Shown piece by piece: positions 38,129-47,533 of a DNA stretch of 64,000 nucleotides (its first letter is position 1; the number at the start of each line of letters is the position of its first letter). The stretch is taken from contig CAVTKZ010000001.1 of NCBI GenBank assembly GCA_963735455.1, forward strand, positions 124,001 through 188,000. Reading direction: 5' to 3'. Under the pieces are notes generated by a model. That model had not been told where the DNA came from. It searched no databases and saw only the letters and a program-made list of their open reading frames with translations. This DNA comes from Palsa-1033 sp963735455. Lineage in GTDB: Bacteria > Chloroflexota > Limnocylindria > Limnocylindrales > CSP1-4. The position numbers and the translations under genes were made by a program.

Positions 38129-38455
38129 GAGTCGTTCGAACCGTTCGACGGGCAGGACGAAGACGGTCGCCCCGCCGACCTCGACCTCGAGCGGGTAGGG
38201 CATGAAGAACTCGCCCGGCTCCATGATCGGCGGCATCGGGTTGACGATCTGGGTCCGGGCGGTGCAGGTCGTCCGGGTGATCGCCAGGACCTCCTCGATC
38301 TGGGCCTCCTCGACGCCGACCAGGATCGTGGCGTTCGACTGCTTCAGGAAGCCGCCCGAGGAGTGGAGCCGGGTCGCCCGGTAGTCCTTCTCGAGGAGGG
38401 CATCGACCAGGGCGCCGGCGTCCTCGTTGTGGACCACCGCGACGATCAGCTTCAT
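38126..38455 (-). CDS. DarA/PstA-like (DUF970) cyclic-di-AMP receptor, PII-like
   Basis: An intact 109-residue protein: MKLIVAVVHNEDAGALVDAL, TRLHSSGGFLKQSNATILVG, then VEEAQIEEVLAITRTTCTAR. It ends GGATVFVLPVERFERL. The SSGGFL and NATILVGV segments match the PII-like DarA/PstA family, whose studied members bind cyclic di-AMP. A trimeric cytoplasmic signal protein is expected. A TATCCT box lies seven bases before the ATG, so the mRNA is probably leaderless. Head of a minus-strand group with the NUDIX hydrolase; targets unknown. Confidence 0.88.
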   Translation of the reverse strand: MKLIVAVVHNEDAGALVDALLEKDYRATRLHSSGGFLKQSNATILVGVEEAQIEEVLAITRTTCTARTQIVNPMPPIMEPGEFFMPYPLEVEVGGATVFVLPVERFERL

Positions 38456-38462
38456 GGCCCGG

Positions 38463-38468
38463 AGGATA
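38463..38468 (-). promoter_or_regulatory. -10 box of the DarA-like gene (leaderless)
   Basis: TATCCT on the minus strand with seven bases to the ATG at 38455. Confidence 0.58.
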
Positions 38469-38514
38469 CGAGCCGGATCGACGCCCGTCGAGAGCCCGCC
38501 CGGATCGCGGGTCG

Positions 38515-38520
38515 TACAAT
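38515..38520 (+). promoter_or_regulatory. -10 box of the GGDEF gene
   Basis: TACAAT, giving a leader of about 47 bases before the ATG at 38574. The leader holds a GAGGGAGA ribosome-binding site. It is divergent from the DarA-like promoter. Confidence 0.5.
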
Positions 38521-38573
38521 GGCCCGGCCGACCCGTCCGGCGCCCCATCCGGCACGAGGGAGATCGCAACTCG

Positions 38574-39577
38574 ATGGATCGACTCGACCGACACGCTCGC
38601 CACGAGCGCAACCGCGCTCGCCCACGGCGGCGACCTCGACCAGACCCTGGCGGCCCTGCTCGGCGCCGCCGCCGGCGCCACCGGCGCGCCGCTCGGCGTC
38701 GCGTTCCTCGAGGATCCCGATCGGCCCGGACTCCAGCTCAGCGCGTCGTTCGGGATGAGCCCGGAGGCCGACCGGACGTTCGAGGCGGCGGTCAACGGCG
38801 AGGGCCATCCGGTCGCGACCGCGGCGCGCGAGCTGACGCCGTCGTTCGGGTCGGCGATCCCGAGCCCCGACGGCGCGAAGCTGGTCGACGCCCTGCTGCC
38901 GCTGGTCGTCCGCCACGATGGCGTGGACATGGGCGTGGGCGTGCTCGCCTTCGCCTGGCCGGCGCCCCACGAGTTCAGCGACGAGGATCGGCCTCATCCT
39001 CCAGGCGATCGCCGACCTGGCGGCCGTGGCCGTCGATCGGGCCCGCCTCGGATCGCTGGCTGCCGAGCGCTCGGAGTGGTTCGAGCGGATGGCCCACACC
39101 GACCCGCTGACCGGCCTGGCCAATACCCGGACGCTGGGCCGGGTCCTCGAGCTCGAGCTCGCCCGGGCGGCCCGCCAGGGCGGCGAGGTGTCGGTGGCCC
39201 TGATCGACGTCGACGGGCTGACCGGCGTGAACGAGGCCTCCGGCCACGAGGCCGGTGACGACGTCCTGCGGGCGGTGGCGACCGTCCTGGCCGAGTCGGT
39301 CCGGCTGGTCGACACGGTCGCCCGCTACGGCGGCGATGAGTTCGTCCTGATCGCCCCCGGCGCCGCCGGGATGACGGTCGCCCAGCGGGTCCTCGACGGG
39401 GTCGCCGGGCTGGCCGAGCAGCACGGCCGGCAGATCAGCGTGTCGGTCGGCCTGGCCCGCTTCCCGGTCCGACGGGGCGAGCTCCGAAGAGCTGCTGGCC
39501 GCGGCCGCGGCGGCCCTCGCGCGGCCCGGGACGCCGGCCCGGGCAAGCTCGCCGCGAACCCGCTCAAGACCGGCTAG
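38574..39577 (+). CDS. GAF-like plus GGDEF protein, probable diguanylate cyclase (frame breaks)
   Basis: About 333 residues after correction. Residues ~15-150 look like a GAF-type sensor (LAALLGAAAGATGAPLGVAF, then VDALLPLVVRHDGVDMGVGV). The GGDEF domain shows AHTDPLTGLANTRTLGRVL, ALIDVDGLTGVNEASGHEAG and the active-site loop VARYGGDEFVLIAPG. GGDEF with this loop normally makes cyclic di-GMP. Breaks lie near 38587, 38992 and 39480 (extra base) and near 39525 (one missing base, the only deletion I reconstruct). No inhibitory RxxD site is evident. It is divergent from the DarA-like cyclic-di-AMP receptor, so two cyclic-dinucleotide genes sit back to back. Confidence 0.85.
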
Positions 39578-39620
39578 CCGCGCCAGCCCAGCTCTCGGCG
39601 GCGTCGCTGAGCCGGCTCGC

Positions 39621-40529
39621 CTAGCTGCCCTGGGCGGTGACCCCGCTGACGACCATCGGCAGGGTCGGCGTCGTGGCCCCGGCACTCGCCTCGCGGGTCA
39701 GGCCGACCGTCACGACCCGTCGCAACCGGCACGCTGAGCGGCGGTCAGCGCGCCGTTCCCGTCGGAGCCGACGGCGAACGAGCCGATCGGGACCGGACTG
39801 CCCGACGGGGCGATCACCCAGGCTTCGTAGACCTGGCTGCCGCTGGTCGCCGGCAGGCCGTGGATCGCCAGGGCGAACGAGCCGTCGGGCGCGACCGCGG
39901 CCAGGCCGGCCGGACCGCCGCCTGCGCCGGGCACCAGGATCGCCGCCTGGCCGCCCGGCTCCTGGGCGATCGCCAGGACCTGGTCGATCGCGGCCTGCTG
40001 CTGCTGGGCGCTCGAGAGCTGGCTCGACAGGCCGATGTTCCAGGCTCCCAGGGCGGCGATGACGAGGACCGCGGCGATGGCCGCCAGCCAGCGCACCGGC
40101 GAGCGACGACGAGCGCGCTCGGCGGCCAGGTCGATCGGCGCCGGGCCGGCGGCCGCATGAATCGGCGGCAACGGGTGCGGCCGGCGACGCCTGGGCCGCG
40201 GGGCGGCATCGACCGCGGCCGCCGGCCGGACGGAGCCGGCCCCGAGCGACGAGATCAGGCGATCGGCGGCGGCATCCGTCCGCCGGCCGGCGCGCAGCTC
40301 GGCTTCGATCGCGGCCCTGATCCGGCCCTTGAGCTCGGCCGGCGGCTCGACCGGCTCGACCGACTCGGCGAGGTACGGCACGACGCCGCCCAGCTCGTCC
40401 ATCTCGGGGTGAGGCTCGGTGCAGGTCGCCAGGTGGTCGCGGACGTCGTGGGTCTGGACCGGGTCGAGGGCACCCAGGACGAAGCCCTCGGCCAGGTCGC
40501 GGACCTGCGTCGCAGGTCAGGGCGCTCAT
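39621..40529 (-). CDS. Anti-sigma factor, RskA-like (frame breaks)
   Basis: MSALTCDQVRDLAEGFVLGALD restored at the N-terminus, followed by HLATCTEPHPEMDELGG, resembles a zinc-finger anti-sigma domain. A single membrane segment RWLAAIAAVLVIAALGAW lies near residue 150. An extracytoplasmic RskA/anti-sigma-K domain follows (VYEAWVIAPSGSPVPIGSFA, then TVGLTREASAGATTPTLP). Three extra bases (one near 40510, two near 39718) give 301 residues. The ATG overlaps the sigma-factor stop as ATGA. It should hold the ECF sigma factor at the membrane until a signal is received. Confidence 0.85.
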   Translation of the reverse strand: MSALTCDAGPRPGRGLRPGCPRPGPDPRRPRPPGDLHRASPRDGRAGRRRAVPRRVGRAGRAAGRAQGPDQGRDRSRAARRPADGCRRRSPDLVARGRLRPAGGRGRCRPAAQASPAAPVAADSCGRRPGADRPGRRARSSSLAGALAGGHRRGPRHRRPGSLEHRPVEPALERPAAAGRDRPGPGDRPGAGRPGGDPGARRRRRSGRPGRGRARRLVRPGDPRPAGDQRQPGLRSLGDRPVGQSGPDRLVRRRLRRERRADRRSACRLRRVVTVGLTREASAGATTPTLPMVVSGVTAQGS

Positions 40530-41142
40530 GCCGGCTCTCCGCCGTCGGGCGGCGTGCCGAGCCAGCGCCCGGCGCATCTGGAGCAGGCCCAGGCGCATCC
40601 GGCTCTTGACCGTGCCCAGGGGCGTGTTCGTCCGGACGGCGATCTCCTGCTGGGTCAGGCCGCTGAAGTAGCCCAGCTCGAGCGCCTCGCGCTGGACCGT
40701 CGACAGGGTGGCCAGGGCCCCGAGGATCTCGTCGCGATCGAGCCGGCCGGCGACCTCCGACCAGACGTCGGGCAGGGTCAGGCTGGGCGGCGGCGCTTCC
40801 TCGTGCTCGGGCAGCTCGGTCTGTCGGCCGGCGGCGGCGGATGGCGTCGATGGCCCGATGGTGGACGATCGCCAGCAGCCAGGTCTTCACGCTGCCCCGC
40901 TCGGTCGCATACCGACCGGCGTTGCGCCAGGCGCCGACGAACGCCTCCTGGACGACATCGTCGGCCAGGCTGGCGTCTCCGGTGATGCGCAGGGCGAGTC
41001 CATAGGCCATCGTCTTGTACCGCTCGTAGAGGACCTCGATTGCTGCATGATCACCGCCGGCGATCGCCTCGAGCACGGCTCGATCGGCATCGTCAGCGGC
41101 CGTGTTCAGGCGACCCGCCACCCGGGCGGACGGGTTGCTCAT
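40526..41142 (-). CDS. ECF-family RNA polymerase sigma factor (two frame breaks)
   Basis: Region 2 shows AAIEVLYERYKTMAYGLALR, ASLADDVVQEAFVGAWRNA and GSVKTWLLAIVHHRAIDAIR. Region 4 shows LSTVQREALELGYFSGLTQQ and VRTNTPLGTVKSRMRLGLLQ. The breaks near 40835 and 40575 each fit one extra base; the corrected protein has 204 residues and ends LGTPPDGGEPA with TGA overlapping the anti-sigma ATG. The start ATG overlaps the tmk stop (ATGA). Thus tmk, sigma and anti-sigma form one overlapping operon, an unusual partner choice. RskA-type partner suggests SigK-like grouping. Confidence 0.88.
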
Positions 41143-41884
41143 CGAGTCATGCGCAGGGCGGCCGGATCCGGTTCACCGCGCCGCGTCGCCTGGAGGCACC
41201 GCGTCGAGGCCGCGAGGCCGGCCAGGCGGCCCACCGCGCGCCGGACCTGGGCTTCGACGCTGGCCTCGTCGGCGGTGGCATCGACGCTGACGAAGCGCTC
41301 CGGCTCCGCCGCGGCCATCAATCGGAAGCCGTCGCGGACGCGCTCGTGGTAGGCAAGGTCAAAGCCCGCTTCGAAGCGCTGCTGCTCGTCGGAGCCCTTC
41401 CGGCCCAGGCCGATCTCGACCGGCACGTCGAGCAGGATCGTCAGGTCCGGCTGGAGGCCGCCCGTCGCCAGCCGCTCGAGATCGCGCAGCTCGGCGATCG
41501 ACAGGCCGCTGCCATAGCCCTGGTAGGCGATGCGTCGAGTCGGCGTACCGGGCGCAGATCACCAGCTCGCCGCGAGCTGAGCGCCGGCCGGATCACGTCG
41601 TCGACGTGCTGGGCCCGGGCGGCGTTGAACAGGAGTGCGTCGGCCCGCGGCCCGAGCGGCACCGAGTCGTTGCTGGCGTCCATCAGGATGTGCCGGATCC
41701 GGTCGCCGACCGGCGTGCCACCCGGCTCGCGGGTAAGCAGCGTCGGGATGCCGGCGGCCGCCGCCCGATCGCGCAGTCGCGCGGCCTGGATCGTCTTGCC
41801 CGAGCCCTCGGGGCCCTCGAACGTGACAAACCAGCCACGCCCGGCCTGCGCTCGCGCCGACCCCCGCTGCCGATCCAGGTCCAT
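41139..41884 (-). CDS. tmk: Thymidylate kinase (two frame breaks)
   Basis: Phosphorylates dTMP to dTDP. The P-loop is FVTFEGPEGSGKTIQAARL, followed by the DR-type and base-binding segments LLTREPGGTPVGDRIRHIL, ADALLFNAARAQHVDDVIRP and, after correction, LVICARYADST and IAYQGYG. LTILLDVPVEIGLGRKG follows. The C-terminus from residue ~200 is somewhat extended. Breaks lie near 41574 and 41530; two extra bases restore 247 residues. ATG 41884 is seven bases behind a TACACT box (leaderless). Being an essential gene, it argues that the breaks are not real mutations. Confidence 0.9.
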
Positions 41885-41891
41885 CCGATGG

Positions 41892-41897
41892 AGTGTA
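41892..41897 (-). promoter_or_regulatory. -10 box of the tmk operon (leaderless)
   Basis: TACACT on the minus strand with seven bases to the ATG at 41884, preceded by GC. Confidence 0.58.
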
Positions 41898-41934
41898 GCC
41901 GAGCAAATCCGGGCGCCCGAGTACGGGTCGCCGG

Positions 41935-41940
41935 TAGGAT
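41935..41940 (+). promoter_or_regulatory. -10 box of the NicO gene (leaderless)
   Basis: TAGGAT with six bases to the ATG at 41947; divergent from the tmk promoter 37 bases away. Confidence 0.58.
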
Positions 41941-41946
41941 GCCTGG

Positions 41947-43667
41947 ATGATCGGCCGGATCGTCCCGCTTCGCCGCCGGATCGTCCCGCTTCGCCGCCGG
42001 ATCGTCCCGGCGCTGGCCCTGGCCGGCGGCCTGATCGTCGTCCTGCCGGGGATCGTCCTGGCCCACCCATTGGGCAACTTCACGGTCAACCATTACGCCG
42101 GGATCCGGGTCGAACCGGACCGGATCGTGGTCGACCTGGTGATCGACGAGGCCGAGATTCCCACCTTCCAGGACCGCCTGCGGATCGATACGGACGGCGA
42201 CGGGGTCATCTCCGACGACGAGGCCAACGTCGAACGCCTGGCGGCCTGCCCGGGCCTGATTCCCGAGCCTTGCCCTCGGGGTCGACGGCCGGCGGCTCGG
42301 CCTGGCGGTCTTCGAAGCCGGCCTGAGCTTCCCGCCGGGGACGGCCGGCCTGAGCACGATGCGCCTCGTCTGCGAGTTCAGCGCTGACCTGCCCGCGACA
42401 ACGACGTGGCCGGTCCGGATCGACGTTCGACGACACCTCCCACGCCGGCCGGATCGGCTGGCACGAGGTGGTGGTCAGCGGCAGCGGCGTCACCCTCGAG
42501 CCAGGCTCGCTGCCCGAACGCTCGGTCTCGGAACCGCCTGCGCAACTATCCGGCCAACCTGATCCCCCACCCGCTGGCCGTCCAGGACGTGACCTTCGGC
42601 GGCCGTCCTGGGCGGGCCGGACACGGCCTATCGTCCCGCCGGCCGATGCGTTGCCCGCTCGACGGCCAGCGCCGCCGAGGCCGCCGGCGACGTCGCCGCC
42701 GGCCACGGATCCGCCAGCCAGCCCGGCACCGACGGGCAGCGACGGCCAGGCGCTCGGCGCGAGCTCGACGGTGACCGGGCCGTCATCATCGGCCGCGCCG
42801 CTCGTTCCGACCGGGACCGGCGACCAGGCCGCGGTGCCCGGCGGCGTCGTGGGGCTGGATATCGGCGGCCTGATCGGGTCAGAGGCGATCACCCCGCTGG
42901 TCCTCTTCGGGGCGCTCGCCGCGGCATTCCTGCTCGGTGCCGGCCACGCCCTGACCCCCGGCCACGGCAAGACCCTGATGGGCGCCTACCTCGTCGGCTC
43001 GCGAGGCACTGCCCTCCACGCGATCGCCCTGGGCCTGGCGGTGACCGTGTCGCACACGCTCGGGATCGTGGTCCTGGCGGCGATCATCCTGCAGGCCCGG
43101 TCGGTGGCGCCCGAGCTGTTCAATACCGTCGCCCCGATCGCCTCGGGGGCCACGGTGGTCGCGATCGGCGCCTGGCTGCTCTTCGGCCAGCTCCGCGCGT
43201 ATCGAGCCCGGCGGCAGGACCGGACCGGGCAGCCGCCGAGGACGAAGCCAAGACGTCGATTGAGCCCCACGGCCACCACCACGACGCACTCGGCCGCCAC
43301 GTTGCCGATCTCGAGGCCGAGGACCTGGCCCACGCCCCGCTCGGCTGGCGCAGCCTGTTCGTCCTGGGCCTGGCCGGCGGCCTGATCCCTTCGACCAACG
43401 CCCTGATCATCCTGCTCGCCGCGATCAACGTCGATCGGCCCGCCTACGGCCTCGTCCTGGTCGTTGCCTTCGGCCTGGGGATGGCCCTGCGTCCTGGGCG
43501 GGGTGGGCCTGATCCTCGTCTTCGCTCGCGACCGGCTCGAGCGGCTGCCGTCCGCCTCAAGCCTCGGCCGCCTGGCGACCTACGCACCGCTCGGGGCCGC
43601 CTGCCTGATCTTTAGCCTCGGCCTGTGGCTGACCAGCCAGGCGATCGGCAGCGGCCCGGCATTCTGA
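41947..43667 (+). CDS. NicO-type nickel/cobalt exporter with N-terminal periplasmic domain (about eight frame breaks)
   Basis: A signal segment with a duplicated IVPLRRR is followed by LAHPLGNFTVNHYAGIRVE and an EF-hand-like DTDGDGVISDDEANVERL. A Pro/Ala linker leads into the NicO membrane domain: FLLGAGHALTPGHGKTLMGA, VSHTLGIVVLAAIILQ, then a His-rich loop EPHGHHHDALGRHVADLEAE and GLIPSTNALIILLAAINVDR. The H(x)TPGHGK motif and His-rich loop are typical of RcnA/NicO metal exporters. Frame changes all have the same sense, and eight extra bases give 570 residues. The substrate (Ni, Co or other) is a family inference. Confidence 0.83.
41956..42009 (+). repeat. 21-base tandem repeat within the NicO signal region
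   Basis: Two perfect copies of a 21-base unit (CGGATCGTCCCGCTTCGCCGC) and a third partial copy of 12 bases. It is in frame and lengthens the basic N-region of the signal peptide by seven residues per copy, so copy number changes would not disrupt the gene. Confidence 0.85.
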
Positions 43668-43692
43668 GCCCCGGCCTGGCCGCCAAGCCTGC

Positions 43693-43698
43693 TATCGT
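43693..43698 (+). promoter_or_regulatory. -10 box of tldD (leaderless)
   Basis: TATCGT with seven bases to the ATG at 43706, preceded by GC. Confidence 0.55.
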
Positions 43699-43705
43699 GC
43701 CGGCG

Positions 43706-45157
43706 ATGCGAGACCTGACCGACCGCGCCCTGTCGACGGCAACCGTCCAGGGCGCGACGTACGCCGACGTCCGGATCGTCGAGCAGGTCGACGAGTCGAT
43801 CACGGTCAAGTCGGGCCGGGTCGAGGGCGTCGCCGCGGGCGAGAGCCAGGGCTTCGGGATCCGGGTCCTGGTCGACGGCGCGTGGGGCTTCGCCAGCAGC
43901 AACCGGCTCGAGGCCGCCGAGATCGACCGGGTCGCCGCCCAGGCCGTCCGGATCGCCAAGGCGTCGGCCACCGCGCTGCGCCATCGGGTCCAGCTCGACG
44001 ACCGGCCGCCCGCCCACGGGACGTACACGACGCCGGTCGTGGAGGACCCGTTCACGGTCTCGCTCGAGACGAAGATCGGCGACCTGCTGGCCGCCGACCA
44101 GCTGGCCTCGTCGGTCAAGGGCATCGCCTTCACCGAGTCGACCTACGCCGCCCAGCGCAGCCACACGATCTTCGCGGCGAGCGACGGCAGCTACACCGAC
44201 CAGACGATCACCCACGTCGGGTCGGGCATCGAGACGAATGCGATCGAGGGCGACGAGCACCAGCGCCGGAGCTACCCCGACGCCGGCGGCGGCTGGCAGT
44301 CGGCGGGCTACGAGTACGTCCGCGGCCTGCACCTGGCCGATCACGTCGAGGCGCTCTGCCAACGAGGCCGTCGCCCTGCTCCGCGCCCCGCAGTGCCCGT
44401 CGGGCACGATGACGATCATCCTCGACCCCTCGCAGCTCTACCTCCAGGTCCACGAGAGCTGCGGCCATCCGACCGAGCTCGACCGGGTCTTCGGGACCGA
44501 GGCCTCCTACGCCGGGACGAGCTTCCTGACGACCGACAAGCTCGATGCCGGCTTCCGCTACGGCTCCGACCTGATCGACATCGTGGCCGACGCGACGGCG
44601 CCGGGCGGCCTGGGCACGTTCGGCTGGGACGACGAGGGCGTCGCCGCCCAGTCGGTGCCCCTGATCAAGGAGGGCATCTTCGTCGGCTACCTGAGCAGCC
44701 GCGAGACGGCGCCGCGGATCGGCCGCCAGTCGGGCGGGGCGATGCGGGCCGACGGCTGGAACCGGATCCCGCTGATCCGGATGACCAACATCAACCTGCT
44801 GCCCAAGCCCGGGCATGAGCCTCGACGAGATCGTGGCCGACACCGACGACGGGCTGTACCTGCGCTCGAACCGGAGCTGGTCGATCGACGACCGGCGCCT
44901 GAACTTCCAGTTCGCGACCGAGGTCGCCTACGAGATCAAGGGCGGCAAGCTCGGCCGGCTGTTCAAGAACCCGACCTACACCGGGATCACCTACGAGTTC
45001 TGGCGATCGTGCGACGCGGTCGGCGACGAGCGCAGCTACGTGATGCTCGGGACGCCCGAACTGCGGCAAGGGCGAGCCGGGCCAGACCGGCCACGTCGGC
45101 CACGCCGTCCCCGGCGCCCGCTTCCGGAACGTCCAGGTGGGCGTCGGCAAGTGGTGA
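43706..45157 (+). CDS. tldD: TldD-type metalloprotease subunit (three frame breaks)
   Basis: The 482-residue (after correction) catalytic partner of the TldD/TldE (PmbA) protease, which trims peptides such as microcin precursors. N-terminal family segments are ATYADVRIVEQVDESITVKS and GWGFASSN-like GAWGFASSNRLEAAEI. The zinc motif is LYLQVHESCGHPTELDRVFG (HExxxH). GTFGWDDEGVAAQSVPLIKEG and YLSSRETAPRIG follow, ending VGHAVPGARFRNVQVGVG. Extra bases lie at about 44360, 44811 and 45059. Its partner gene follows 33 bases later. Confidence 0.9.
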
Positions 45158-45190
45158 TCGGCGGGTTGCCTCCGATGCCGGGTTCGTCCG

Positions 45191-46554
45191 GTGAGCGAGC
45201 CGACCGGCGGGGCGGGCTGGCTGGCGCTGGCCGAGCGGGTCCTCGACCTGGCGGCGGCGGCCGGTGCGACGCAGGCCGAGGTAATCGTCCAGGCCGACGA
45301 TGCCGCCCTGACCCGTTTCGCCAACAGCGAGATCCACCAGAACGTGGCCGAGGCGAACGCCCGCCTGAGCCTGCGCTTCGTCGACGGCCAGCGGATCGGC
45401 GTGGCCGCCACCGGGCGGTTCGACCTGGTGGCGCTCAAGGGCGTGGCCGAAACGGCCGGCCGGATCGCTCGCAACGTGGAACCGAACCCGGACTTCATCA
45501 CCCTGCCCAGCCCTGGGCCCGAGCCGATCCCCGAGCTGGCCGCGGCGTACAGCCCGGCGACCGCCGACGCGACGCCCGAGCTGCGGGCCGAGGGTGCGCG
45601 CGCCGTCATCGCCGCCGCCGATGCCGCCGGAGTCACGGCCTACGGCTCGTTCGCGACGACCACCGAGACGATCATCGTGGCCAACTCGCTGGGCGTGCGG
45701 GCCAGCGGTGCCCGCACCACGTCGCAGCTGATCACTGTCTCGATGGGGCCATCGGGTGGCTCCGGCTATGCCGAGATGGCGGCCGTCGATGCGACCCGGA
45801 TCGACGCCGGCGCGATCGGCCGGGAGGCGTCTGAGCGGGCCAGGGCGACCGCCAATGCCGCGTCGATCGAGCCCGGCGACTATCCGGTCGTGCTCGAGGC
45901 GTACGCGGTCGTCGACATCCTGGACATGCTCGGCTACCTCGGCTTCTCGGCCCTGGCGGTCCAGGAGGGGCGCTCGTTCGTCGAGCTCGGCAAGCAGGTC
46001 GGCAGCGAGCTGGTCACGATCCGCGACGACGGCTGCGGATCCGGCCGGACTGCCGATGGCCTTCGACTACGAGGGCGTGGCCAAGCAGCGGGTCGACGCT
46101 CCTGACCCGGGGCGTCTGCACCGGGGTCGTCTACGACGCCCAGACCGCGGCCCGCGACGGGGTCCGCTCGACCGGCCACGGCCTGCCCGCTCCCAACCCG
46201 TACGGCCCCTTCCCGCTGAACATGGTCATGGAGGCCGGCACCTCGAGCCGCGAGGAGCTGATCGGCGGCCTGGAGCGCGGGCTGCTGGTGACCCGCTTCC
46301 ACTACACGAACCCGGTCCATCCCAAGCTGGCGATCGTGACCGGCATGACCCGCGACGGGACCTTCCTGGTCGAGGACGGCAAGGTCGTCGGCCCGGTCCG
46401 CAACCTGCGCTTCACCCAGAGCTACCTCGACGCGATCGCCGCGGTCAGCGCCGTCGGCCGCGAGCGGCGCTGCCTGAAGGGCTTCCTGGGTGGCTCGGTG
46501 GTCCCCGCCGTCCGGATCGACGGCTGGACCTTCACCGGAGCCACCGAGCACTAG
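45191..46554 (+). CDS. pmbA: TldE/PmbA-type metalloprotease subunit (two frame breaks)
   Basis: Partner subunit of TldD, lacking the zinc motif. GTG start at 45191. Family segments are ATQAEVIVQADDAALTRFAN, IHQNVAEANARLSLRFVDGQ and YGSFATTTETIIVANSLGV. The C-terminal part is TSSREELIGGLERGLLVTRF and NPVHPKLAIVTGMTRDGTFL, ending FLGGSVVPAVRIDGWTFTG. Extra bases at about 46036 (GCDPAGLPMAFDYEG is restored) and 46095 give 453 residues. These are the last frame breaks of the dense block. Confidence 0.9.
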
Positions 46555-46828
46555 CTCGTCCCCCAGGCGCGCGCGGGCCGGGGACCTGATCGACGGATGC
46601 CGCCGGGCGGGCCCGCTTCTGACTCCCCGAGTTCGTCGCAGGCGAACAGATGGATGAATTCCGGCCGTCAGCCGACCTGGAGCCGCGGCCGACGCGGGCT
46701 TCTCGGCGCCCCATGTCGCGAGCGGCGAACGAACCAATCGTTCTGCGCGACCTATCCGTCCCGTCGAGACGACTTCTGCCCCGTTTGTTCGTCCATCGCG
46801 ACTTACGAAGGACCGCGATCCATAGGGG

Positions 46829-47533
46829 CTACGCCCGGCCTCCGGCGACCCACAGGATCCCGTCTCCCGGCCACTCACCACCCTGCTCCAGAGCTCGGCG
46901 GAGCTGGTCCGACGGCGCTGGAAAGGCAACTCGGACCGACTCACCGAATTCGGCGACAAGCCGTCGGTGATGGGCTGTCGGCGGGAGACAGAGCACGGCG
47001 AATACCGAGCGTTGCTCGCCATTCGCGTCGCGCACGCGCTCGCGCTTCTCAAAGCAGCGGCGGACCACCGCGTCCCAACGCCGGACATGCGTCTCAACTT
47101 CGATCAGCACGATCACACCAGCTGCCGTCAATCGGACGTCGGTTGATGCTCGACTCGGCCCTGGGACGCGTGCCTCGGTCTCGGCTTGCCACCGCCGATG
47201 GCGCCTGGCGAGGATCCGCTCGATGATTCGAAGGTGGGCGGCATCGTGGAGCATCGGAGTCGCGCCGGGATACACGTTCACTCGGAGGTCAGCTCCCAGC
47301 GCGATGGCCGTCCGACGCCGAATTTCGAGGCCTACCGTTGGATCACCGGCCTCGAGCTCGCAGATCACCGATCGGGTGACGCCGACGACCCTCGATACAT
47401 CCGCCTGACGCACCCCAAGGCTCAGTCGAAGCTCGCGCAACTCCTGGCCGATTCGAACGGCGTCGAGCCGAGCGAGCCGGACCGCTTCGCGCTCAACCTG
47501 TCGCCTTGAGCTGGCTCCATCGTCTGCCGTCAT
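46829..47533 (-). CDS. XRE-family HTH regulator, lower GC
   Basis: A 234-residue protein. The helix-turn-helix is at residues ~30-80 (IGQELRELRLSLGVRQADVS, then RVVGVTRSVICELEAGDPTV). The C-terminal ~150 residues read like a small nuclease-like or effector domain (AAGVIVLIEVETHVRRWDAV, then CFEKRERVRDANGEQRSVFA and LCLPPTAHHRRLV), similar in pattern to restriction-endonuclease-like folds; this is a guess. Base composition and codon use differ from neighbours, and about 250 bases of empty sequence lie on each side, suggesting transferred DNA. The ATG at 47533 is preferred to 47596 by the domain start. Confidence 0.72.
   Translation of the reverse strand: MTADDGASSRRQVEREAVRLARLDAVRIGQELRELRLSLGVRQADVSRVVGVTRSVICELEAGDPTVGLEIRRRTAIALGADLRVNVYPGATPMLHDAAHLRIIERILARRHRRWQAETEARVPGPSRASTDVRLTAAGVIVLIEVETHVRRWDAVVRRCFEKRERVRDANGEQRSVFAVLCLPPTAHHRRLVAEFGESVRVAFPAPSDQLRRALEQGGEWPGDGILWVAGGRA

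Noticed and set aside
10856..46100. Programmed ribosomal frameshifting as explanation for the frame breaks
   Set aside because: Break sites share no slippery heptamer or following structure, occur up to ten times in one gene, and need the removal of a base at random positions.
46650..46970. Plus-strand frame of 106 residues in the gap before the XRE gene
   Set aside because: It overlaps the XRE gene's 3' end, has no ribosome site and reads as a shadow (Arg/Pro/Ser-rich).
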